In this document: one piece after another, positions 55,291-64,000 of the stretch
Layout of the letters: every line of letters begins with the position of its first letter
Position numbering within the stretch: position 1 is the first letter of the stretch
From: Blakeslea trispora
Taxonomy: Eukaryota; Mucoromycota; Mucoromycetes; Mucorales; Choanephoraceae
Reading direction: 5' to 3'
NCBI GenBank assembly: GCA_025331445.1
Contig: JAIWNE010000002.1
Location: 682,001 to 746,000, forward strand
DNA: 64,000 nucleotides
Program-made: the position numbers and the translations under genes
Notes under the pieces: model-generated
Seen by the model: only the letters and a program-made list of their open reading frames with translations
The model's database searches: none
What the model was told of the DNA's origin: nothing

Positions 55291-56070
55291 ATGAAGTTTC
55301 GAATGAGACAAGGACCTTTAAATTTGACTGGTCTATTGTTTGCAACTATAGGATTTATACTTGTCATACTCTGCCTTGTAGGTAGTCAAACACCTAGTGG
55401 CCGAGGACTTTATTTTGCCAAGGTCACAGATGCTAATCAGACAGACACTTTCACTGCTTATTACGGTTGGCAAGGTTATTGTTTCCAAGAAACTCAAGTC
55501 AGTTGCTATAACGACCGAAGTGTGATGTTGGTTCCTTTTGGTAAAGAAACATAAGCCATTTCTTTTAGAACAAAAAAAAACGAATGATTGCTTTATTTCG
55601 AAATAGATGTTGCCATCGTCAACCAACTCAACTCCACTTATCCTCGATTATTTAGAGACAAGATAGAGCAAGATACCAGCCTAAACCCTGGAGCTTCAGA
55701 AAACCCCCCTCATGATCCAAAGATTTATCCAGCAGCTGTCCTGTGTCTACTCTGTTCATCAGCACTTCTTGTGACTTGCATGATGCGCTTTCTAGTACCA
55801 CACAAGTATCAAGACGAACATTATTCTCGTGGATTTTTAGCTTGGGGAGCATCTGTCTTTGCCTTGCTGTTGCTTATTCTGTCTTGTGTCATGTATCAAA
55901 ATGCAGTAGAGCAATTGAATTTGGCTTACCCTCACTTGGTAGCCAGTGAAGGTCCTGGCATCATTATGATTGGCTGTGCCTTTGCCTCTTTTACCTTGTC
56001 AGCCTTTGTCTTATCAAGAGGTTGCATGTCTATAGATCCTTCTGAACCTGCAGGCTATAGTCCTATTTAA
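55291..56070 (+). CDS. SUR7/PalI-like four-span membrane protein
   Basis: Two exons (55291-55540, 55607-56070), 237 residues. Membrane segment 1 is LTGLLFATIGFILVILCLVG. A first extracellular loop follows with YYGWQGYCFQETQVSCYN, the W-G-x-C...C pattern of claudin-like SUR7/PalI proteins. Segments 2-4 are AAVLCLLCSSALLVTC, LAWGASVFALLLLILSCVM and GIIMIGCAFASFTLSAFVLS. Such proteins lie in the plasma membrane (eisosomes, or PalI in pH sensing). Length and topology fit, but sequence similarity is weak, so Fig1- or Dcv1-type relatives are also possible. Confidence 0.7.
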
Positions 56071-56349
56071 ACTTGTTTTCATTTATATATCCGTTGTTGT
56101 AACACACTTTCTGCATTTCTTCTTCTTTTTTTTTTTATCAACTGTATAGCTTCTTTTTCTTTTTTTATATAGAATAAAACATGATATTTATCTTCTCAAC
56201 TTGATTTTGGTTTATTAAAAAGTGAATGATCTGTGATGGTGGATGTTGATTCTACAGCTTGAATGCGTTGATCTGCTAAAAGTGATCGAAGTAGATTATT
56301 CTATTAAGCGTGTTAGAGAGAAATCACTCTTTTGCCTTTTTTTTTTTTG
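56071..56349. other. Convergent 3' region
   Basis: About 280 bp between convergent genes, with aataaaa at about 56172 as a probable poly(A) signal for the plus-strand gene. Confidence 0.5.
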
Positions 56350-57217
56350 TTAAATTACCTCTACTTCAAGTTCATGTAGTCGTGCCTTGCTTACGGAAAG
56401 CTGTTTGATTTCTTTCCTTAGGTTAGCATTCTCTTGCTCTAGACTGTTGATTTGTTGTTGATAGGCATAAAGATCAGATGAACTCAACAGAGGTGGTAAG
56501 ATTCTCTTGAGTATGGGTGAAGGAGGCGACGGGATTCCATCGGGACATGTCCATGATCGATAGGGCTTAGTTGACAAGACATCTTCTAAGGGAGGGTAAA
56601 GTGGGGATGATGGGGGACAGGCCAAGGTATTGGCTCGCAAGGGTGGTAAAGAGACATGATCAAATGAAGAAGAAGAGGAGATAGAGAGGGGTGATGATGT
56701 CAGTGGCTGAGAAGAAGGGGAAGGCACTGTTTGAGCTGGTTTATTTCCCTTTTTATTGCAGTTGGCAAGATAGATTTTATGCTCCATTTTCTTGGCTGAT
56801 TTATGATTGGATGAGGATCGTCTATTGCTGTGACATGCTGTACCACCTTCCACTCGTAGATGGCGGTTGAGTGCATCAAGTCGAGCGAATGATCGCCGAC
56901 AATTGCCACATACGTAAGGGCGTTCACCTGTATGCAGTTTTTGGTGGCGTTTAAGATCATGCTGTCGTCTAAAATAATGAAGACAAGTTCCACACTATTT
57001 TCAAAGAAATGATGAATGTCTCTCTCTCTCTCTTATAAACAAAAGCACTAATTTTTTCTTTTTCTTTGAATACCTGAAATGGTCTTATTGCTGAATGAGT
57101 AGCTAAATGAGACTTGAGGTTATGGGTTCGACTGAATGTTTGATGACAGTGAGTACATGCATAAGGTCTATCTGGTGTAAGAATAGTGATTGTCTTTTGA
57201 TTGGTTTCTGCAGACAT
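56350..57217 (-). CDS. C2H2 zinc-finger protein with C-terminal leucine-zipper-like helix
   Basis: Two exons (57217-57074, 56994-56350), 262 residues. Three C2H2 fingers: YACTHCHQTFSRTHNLKSHL followed by ATH; CGTCLHYFRRQHDLKRHQKL followed by H, then the linker TGERPY; and VCGNCRRSFARLDALNRHLR followed by an unusual long EGGTACH spacer before the last ligand. The intron falls between fingers 1 and 2. Then come a basic region, a long Ser/Pro-rich, probably disordered part, and a terminal heptad-like helix (DLYAYQQQINSLEQENANLR) that could dimerise. A nuclear DNA-binding regulator is inferred; target unknown. The start is the only ATG upstream of finger 1, with an A-rich leader. Confidence 0.88.
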
Positions 57218-57369
57218 GGTATAAGGTATAAATCAAAGATTTTTTTTAAAAAAAAAACAAAAAAGGGAAAGAAAAGAGAAGAAAGGAGTAAAGTGGATGT
57301 GTGTGTATGTGTGTGTGTGTGTGTTTTATTCACCTGAAAAAGAAAAATGTGTATATTAGGAATCATTCA

Positions 57370-58610
57370 AGTTCAGTTAAGCAGGAAGCTAATACATTTA
57401 AAGAAACGTTGCGTGAATTTGTTTATTTTTATAACAATACTCAATGTAACTGCGGATAGAGCATATCATTTTATCAAGCCAAAAAAAAAAAAGAGGATGG
57501 TTTTGCTGTAACAAAATATCTTGTTTCACTGTAAATAGCTCGAGTTAAATGAGACAGATCAACGCAACACTTGAAAGAGTCCGATACCTAAATCAGGTTC
57601 TTTTTATTCATCTGTTGCTATAGAAAGGGGGGGAAGGAATATTCAGTAACTAAATCCAGACCTTTTTTTTTTTATACGAGAACAAACTGATTTCTAGGAT
57701 GTGGCGTTATCCATGGAAACAAATAAACCAAAAGCCACATTGAACAATGCTTTGTGTCAAGAAAACCAAGACTTTGTGGCACTCTGCAATCATTGGAAAA
57801 CTCAATGTTACTTTCCCAAAAGATCCTTCGCCATGATGTTGTTGATTTCATACCCACATTGTGTTTAGACCACGGTATGATCACAGTCAACGAAGCTGGG
57901 AAAAAATAAAAAAAAAGAGCTCATCTTATGAACAAACCACTTCAATAAATGCACTGTTTGCTTTTGATAAAGAAATCGAATGCATGTATTTTTGAGTTCC
58001 TGTAAAGAAACGTGAAAACTTAATGAACAAAAAAGACATTATTTCAAAGGATGTTGTGCTTCTTTTTTTTTTGGCAGTCATTTCCTTACTACCAAGATAA
58101 AATCCACAATGAACAAAGTGTCAATTGAGTCTATTTGAACTTTTTCTTGTTTTTTTGTATGTTCATTTGTCAATGATATGAGCTCTATAGTAAGTTGAGA
58201 AACTACAAATTCTCTTTCTCTCTCTTCTTTACAAGCCACTGCCAAACATGCTGCAAGAAACAAGATTTTCTTAGATATCGTATCATAACAAAAACAAATT
58301 TCTGCTTCATACGGGTGGGGGAGTTTTCTTTATTAAAGTGACCTACATTTCCCCTTTTCTCTCAAGAAAGAAAGAGACATTAGCCGATTTACCGCTTCTT
58401 CTCTCTCTCAGATATTGTTCCTATTTTCCAAACCATTCAAATGGTAAACATTCGATCTTTTGAGCAGTTCCTTCATCTCACCCCCCCCCTCTCTGACTGA
58501 CAAGTGTGTCACGCCACTTTCTTTTGCACTTGCGCTCTCTTGAATTCCCTTAAAGCTGATTTGTGTCTATGATACATGCACAGTTATGATTTTGAGTATT
58601 TTCTGCTCTT
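57370..58610. other. No gene recognised
   Basis: AT-rich DNA with homopolymer runs. A 72-codon minus ORF at 57672-57890 has no supporting motif. Confidence 0.45.
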
Positions 58611-58616
58611 CTTTAG

Positions 58617-58831
58617 ATATCACAAAGTGCAGCTTTTAACATCTTGAACCAAGGCCATATGATTGAGATTGGCTTAAGAGACAAGGGCCAATGGGCCACC
58701 AAAGAGCTCAATGAGACTAATTCTAAACGTTTCTTGGTGCTTGCATCAATGTTGCAGGTGCTGTCGTCAGCTTGTTCCTTGGTTGACAAGAAGAAACTAT
58801 ATACAGTAGGCTTTGTTGTTAGCGGTAATTA
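58617..58831 (+). pseudogene. Short coding-like fragment, unknown
   Basis: An open run reading SQSAAFNILNQGHMIEIGLR...SSACSLVDKKKLYTVGFVVS to a TAA. It looks coding, but no start, partner exon or family is recognised. Probably a fragment of a repeated gene. Confidence 0.3.
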
Positions 58832-58888
58832 AAGCCCTTTCTCTATGTTATACTTTTGTAGTAGATCAAATAATAATTATTTTGTAAT

Positions 58889-61800
58889 TTATATAGCATC
58901 ACATTTATTAGCTACAAACAACCCAACGCATTCTCGTTGTTGACATTTAAAGCACCTTGATAAAGTACATAGATTTTTATTGTTTCCACCTCCACATGTG
59001 TTTGCCCTGCATCCTTTGCAGGTCCGTTTTCTACTTGTTCTGACTACATTACTGAGTAAGATTGTAGGTGGCACACGAGTGTTTGAACTAGCAGAATGAG
59101 GGAGAATCAACGCATTGCTTGATCGAACAGGATTCTCGGGAACAAAGACAGGGATGGGCATTCTAAATGTAAATGGCATATTTTGTGCTTGTAAAGGAAA
59201 GCGATTAGGTACCATTTGCTGACGAGAAGTATACTGAGGAAGGATTTGCACCTCTTGAAGGCTTGTGTTTAAGCTCACATCAGTAAGGCTAGGACTTGCT
59301 GTACTTTCCGCTTGAGGGAGCACTATTCTAGCCCTAAACTCATTAATGACATTTTCCAATGTAGCATGATGAATTTGGCGAGTTTTTTTTTTTTAGCTGC
59401 CTCCTGATCCTTCCAATGGTTGTAGTACTTTTCAAAAGATTTAGCAGTTTTATAAAAGATTTCTTGACCACCCGCTTGTTGATTCCATCTGAATGCGAAA
59501 CTTTCAAAGTTTGGAATAGCATTGACAGGGCAGCATTGCTCCAAAAGACGAGAGAAGAGAAACATTTCTTGTAGTAAAGTTGAACTCCAGGAGGATCAGA
59601 AGCATGGCCAAGTTCTACAGTCTTAAGTATACTTAAGGCCTGTTTCCAAGCAAGCTTATCGAACAGTGTTCTTGCCGACTTTGAGCATTTTAAAGGACCA
59701 AATGACAAAAACAATGACTTCAAGGAAGGAAGCAGTTCAGAAGGTGAAGGCACTCTTCTTCTAACACGCTTAAAAACCCAACTTCTATCATATTTCATCT
59801 TAACATCCCACGTCATGTCATTTCTTTCTAAAACATCTTCAACTATTTTCTTGTCATCCTCATCCAAAACAAAAAGGCAATCACTAAATCTACAAGTGAA
59901 CTCTTTGTATAAAGTGTGGCGCTTGTAGGGCTTTATCATGTCCATTAGATGAAACATGTCCTTCACTACTCTTGTATACAATTTAGAGATGTTGGGATCT
60001 GCTTCTTGTCTCAGGTTAGAGAACAATCTGTAGCCGTGCTTGAAACTATCTTTGTCCACCATGTCAGGATTTTGATCAAAAATTTTCCCAAAAGCTTCAT
60101 CGATTTCAGACTCGGGAACAGTGTAGCTGCTAGTTGAATGACTATTGACACGGCATTGAGCAGATGCTACTTCAAGTGTTGTGCTAAAGCTGCTAGCTTC
60201 TGTTTCTGCTTCTATCACTAAGTCCTTCATCAAGATATTTAACTCAAAAGGAACGGGGCCAAAAGAATCTAATGATCTTTGATCATTGCTTGAAATGCCT
60301 GTACCTAGGCTTGCAACGAATCCAGGAACATCCAATCTAGTCACTAAAATTTTGACAACATCAGAATTACTTCTTTCACTAACGATTTTGCCACGGGCTA
60401 TTGTTTGCCTAATGCCATGAGGCTTATAGCCAACAAAGGTGCCAGGAAGACAGTTTCTAGATGTTACTCTAGTACTAATCTCTAGTCTGCTTTTCACATG
60501 GCTGTAAATAGCTAGACTTGTCCAGGCATCAATAGCAGCGTATTCGATTTGTTCAGCAGATAAATATGGAAGGCTTCGATTTGACAATCGCTCATCCTTC
60601 TTGATTTTCTTTCCAAGAACTTTATAGGCAATTTCAGCCAAAGACATTTGGCCATTAGGAATGCATTTTCTAGCAGAACAGAATGATCCAAACTCAAGGG
60701 CAACACAACACATGATGCGATAGCTCCTACTGATTCTTCCAAGGTCACCACCAACTTGTCGTCATACTTTTCTTATGCTTGCATCTCTAAGAAATGTCTG
60801 TAAATAGGGGTGCAAGTTCTGGCCAGGATCTATCTATGTGGGCTACAAGCACTTTTTCTTGATGTGCCTATTTGTATGACATCCACTCAGCATCAAATCC
60901 CACCACCTTATCATGGTCAGCACGCGACTCTTCAATTAAATTCTTACAGTATTGATCGATAGAGCCAGAATCGCGAGCAACATAAACAACTTGAATCTCT
61001 CTTGGTAGTTCCAGAAAGCCTTGATCTATGTCAGTTGGCTGAATTTTAGCATTTGACGGAACTTCCACATTGACTTTTGACGATTTGAAAATGCCTTCAA
61101 GAAAATTTATATCAGGTTTGATCAAAATTATTTGACAGGTGCTGATTCCAAGCAACATTGTCGGTGAAGAAAGCGATTGGCATTTCATGACCATACAACG
61201 AATATGCCTCATGCATTTTTTCAAAAGGGTATCGAAGATAGCTCAATGCTTTTGAAGGAACAAGTGATTGCTGCAGCTATCTCTTCGTATTCATTTGTTA
61301 CTGTGTAAAGTGCCGTATATACACTAGTTTCTTCAATCCTGGCCATACGTTTGGGAAACTTAAACCAGTGATCCCCCTTTAAAACTTTTCCGTCCAGAAG
61401 CATCATGTGTTTATCCATTTTATGACGAAGAGTCTCAATGATCGCAGTATACAGAGTACGAATATATGTACTTGTAGGTACGTAGCCGGCATACTGTCCT
61501 TGATTTTCGAAAGTAGAGAATGTTTTAAGCTCTGGTTGGTGAAAAAGTCTTGCAATGCTGTTTCTCTTTCTGAAGGCAGAAAGCAAGTACTGCAGCTCAA
61601 GACGATCATGACGAAGGTGATCCAGCTCAAGCAAATTTTTTCGGAAGCGCTCAGGACCAGCAGAATTTTGAATGCATGGTCTCAGCAAGTCAGCGACGGC
61701 CTTGGACACACCACCTTTATGGGTTAAGACGGAAGGAAATTCCATTTGAAGTTCTAAGGGAAGTTGCTTCACAATAGATCCATCATGGCCGTTAACTGTC

Positions 61801-62292
61801 TTACCACACCGAGGAGAAAGACATCGATATCTCATTGACATGAGATAAAGACAGCTCAAGATAATTATGACAGTTAGGCTTGATACATAAGAGACTTAAA
61901 GTTCTTGCCTAGTCAGATTAACACTTCTTCTGGCATGAGGGTTTTTGTTAAATCCCTTAGTTTCCATCTTTGAGCTACAGAGTGAGCATTTCAATCCTCC
62001 AAGTCTTTCTTCAGTCAACAGATGAGGAATCCACAAAAATATATGAGGCTGATAGAAAAGATTCAGCCTTTTTGTTCTTCTTGAGCATCATTGGCTCAAT
62101 CCAAAAGGTGCCTCTAGCATGTTCAGAAGGGTAATCTTCTCGGGACAATCTACTTTGAGTTTCTTGAAAGTAAGAGATCAAGAAGCTATTTCCAGGAAGG
62201 CTGTCAGAAACAAACTCTTCCTCGTGATCGAATCGATCATCTTGTTGGAGATCGTCTTCATCATTTTCCTGATCGCTCACAGAATCAGACAT
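58889..62292 (-). pseudogene. Zinc-domain / 3'-5' exonuclease fusion gene (decayed)
   Basis: Minus strand from an acidic start (MSDSVSDQENDEDDLQQDD, 62292). Next come ARGTFWIEPM, then in another frame FLWIPHLLTEERLGGLKCSL and YRCLSPRCGKTVNGHDGSIV with QLPLELQMEFPSVLTHKGGV, a treble-clef-like zinc module seen in fungal proteins of this layout (DUF6729-like by recollection). A DnaQ/RNase D-type exonuclease follows: DKVVGFDAEWMSYK (first acidic motif) and LPYLSAEQIEYAAIDAWTSL (last motif, YAAIDA). The C-terminus has a Cys-rich knuckle (TCKGCRANTCGGGNNKNLC). The gene is broken: a frame change near 62045, a stop after WMSYK (about 60868), missing sequence between 60713 and 60868, and a TGA in RKV-stop-RQVGG. 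One intron seems to use a GC donor (about 61908). Probably a transposon-associated gene; its function is not known to me. Confidence 0.6.
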
Positions 62293-62639
62293 CGCAATTA
62301 CTTCAGGAACGTTACAGGTATTCTATAATGCACAAGATAATATTAGGAATTATAACGATAAATCTTGTTGTTTCATACATGTCATATTGGCTCTTCTGTC
62401 AATAAGTCTGATGATGTTCCTGTTGAAGCTGGTTGAGCATTGTTACTGATACGAGCAGAGTTGAAAGCAGTCAATAAAGTAGGATGTTTGGACATAAAGC
62501 CTCTCGTAGCTGAAAAGCGCCTTGCGAAGCTCACGTTGTTTTGTTTCTTAAATATTCTTTTGGTGTCTTTTGTTAAAACTGAAGAAAGTAAAATGATCAA
62601 GATACTACATATTCTCTCTTTACTCAGGTAAACCAAAAT

Positions 62640-63150
62640 TTAGCAAAACGGAGAGTGCACTTGAAAGACAGGCCCTATATATCGATATAATTGGATCATA
62701 TAATCCAATCAGATCAATAACTAGGGCTGAAGTTTACTCAGGCCTACCAGGTTCACCAAATGCTTTAAGAGGAGAATAAAAGTTCAAGATGGAGTTTACA
62801 TGCACTAACCAGCATTTCGATGGTTGGACAAGTGCCATTATAGCCAACGCGTTTATTTTAAAAAGGAGTTCGTAAGTCAGAGAAATTAAAGACAAAGAAG
62901 TCTATTGTACTTCTTTGCTTTCTTAACTCCCTTTTTCTTGCTCTCTCTCTCTCTTTTCTTCCCACTTTTGCTTGCAATGTATACAAGGGTAGGAGAGGAG
63001 TTTAAGGTGTGGGAAAGCAAGAAAAAGCCAGTCCCAAAGGATCGGCAGAAAAAATTTCAGCAGTCCAAACCAACATGTGATTGAGTGCTGTCAAAAAGAT
63101 ATAAAAAGGCTTCGTTTTTCGCCTCTTTTTCTTCTTTTTTTTCTTTATCC
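62640..63150. other. No gene; TATA-like site at its right end
   Basis: Includes ttggacaagtgccattatag (62824-62843), a near match to the inverted form of the motif at 8007 and 30754. tataaaaagg at 63100-63109 lies about 45-55 bp before the tandem repeat below. Confidence 0.4.
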
Positions 63151-63154
63151 ATTT

Positions 63155-63302
63155 AAGATGAACGGGATGGTCGTTCTCTATAGGCAAGTGTCATGACACC
63201 TCTGCTGAGTTTGTTGGGCTAAGGGGACAAGATGAACGGGATGTGCGTTCTCTATAGGCATGTTAATAATACCTCTGCTGAATCTGTTGGGGTTAGGGGA
63301 GA
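63155..63302 (+). repeat. Two 74-bp tandem units, possibly a non-coding RNA
   Basis: Units begin aagatgaacgggatg at 63155 and 63229. Both contain gttctctataggca, acctctgctgag/aatct, and ttgggg/ctaagggga. They are clearly related but differ at about a dozen positions, so it is not a very young duplication. Each has gatga and, about 45 nt later, ctga, which faintly resembles C and D boxes of snoRNAs. A hairpin gggcacttggtgccc follows at about 63306-63320. No protein is encoded. Confidence 0.5.
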
Positions 63303-63329
63303 AGGGGGCACTTGGTGCCCTTTTCTAGA

Positions 63330-64000
63330 TTGATAACATTTATAATTAATAAAAAAGAAAAAAGTTAATTTGATTATGAAAACTATATTGTGCATAAGCC
63401 TTATTTTGTGTTATGTTTACTTGTTTGTCTTTTTATTGTTTCAATGGTTCGTGTGTAATATGTTTATAAGATTTATCAAAATCTTAGTATGAGTAAACTA
63501 AGCTGTAGACAATAACTGTATTTTGTTGCAGTCTTCTGTATAAATACTCAAATGATCAAGATGTCATCCATATTGGAATTTCATCCTTTGATAGCTGCTT
63601 TTGATATTACAATAAAAAGCTACATTGTAGCTGTAAAGCCTTTCTTTATTACAAGAAAGAAAAAGGTTTCTATCACTCTTTGCAAATAAAGCTGTACGGA
63701 TGTATGCGTGAACGACAGGATTTGTATAAATTGGGTCCTCATTTGTGTGTGTGTGTGCGTTAATATCATTACCTTTAAGTATTTCGTATCTAGCTTTATC
63801 TATCCGACCAACCAACCAATCAACCAATCAATCAAATTAGCCCATATTCATGTTCATTTCTGGATAGTTTTGTGCATAAAGTTTACAACAACACTGATAG
63901 CTACAGTCTAGTTTGTTTACTCTCTCATGTTTAGCAAATGGGCTATCCTGCTCTATTCCAATCAATGCGAGTCAAGAGTGACACAAAATGGAAGGAAAAA
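63330..64000. other. No gene recognised
   Basis: AT-rich, with a GT microsatellite near 63744-63757 and an (A)ACC/CAAT tract at 63805-63835. Nothing else supportable. Confidence 0.45.

Overview
The window is nuclear DNA of a filamentous fungus, most probably a Mucoromycota (Mucorales-type) genome. The evidence is AT-rich intergenic DNA, many short introns (about 45-90 bp, GT-AG with a few GC-AG), fungal housekeeping genes (Hob3/Rvs161, Kin1, Anp1-type GT62, SUR7-like), and a mixture of DIRS, piggyBac-like, MULE and LINE elements. The lineage is inferred; no marker gene settles it. TGA is a normal stop here (the GT62 gene ends in it).

Layout. 0-2.5 kb: two ordinary genes, a Tls1/C9orf78 splicing-factor homologue (minus) and a Hob3/Rvs161 BAR protein (plus). 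2.5-43.9 kb: one long transposon-rich block with only one host-like gene, a short PP4R3/SMEK-like protein at 9.4-11.4 kb. 44-57.2 kb: a gene-dense stretch with a Kin1/MARK kinase, an SNF2 ATPase, p23 co-chaperone, a GT62 mannosyltransferase, TrhO-type tRNA hydroxylase, a SUR7/PalI-like membrane protein and a C2H2 zinc-finger protein, broken at 51.5-53.4 kb by a decayed Tc1/mariner relic. 58.9-62.3 kb: a decayed gene for a zinc-domain plus 3'-5' exonuclease protein.

The accessory block is the main interest. Two piggyBac-like elements of 2582 bp each lie in opposite orientation with the same encoded ORFs. A recurring intron-containing gene family encodes a protein with a D...E-x-K (PD-(D/E)XK, restriction-enzyme-fold) motif and appears at six places, all truncated, broken or rearranged. 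Two copies sit in the arms of a giant inverted repeat (about 20000-28468 against 34216-43544, roughly 4.15 kb per arm once later insertions are removed). At its centre is a MULE-type transposase with FAR1/GCM-like zinc domain, DDE core, SWIM finger and OTU protease-like domain. A complete DIRS retrotransposon entered the left arm and a LINE entered the right arm, so the arms date from before both insertions. A second, smaller palindrome (474-bp arms, 53-bp loop) carries 5' ends of the same gene family head to head, and one arm was later hit by an LTR element that left a solo LTR.

Several coding regions change frame at homopolymer runs. Some may be assembly errors and some real decay; each entry says which reading I prefer.
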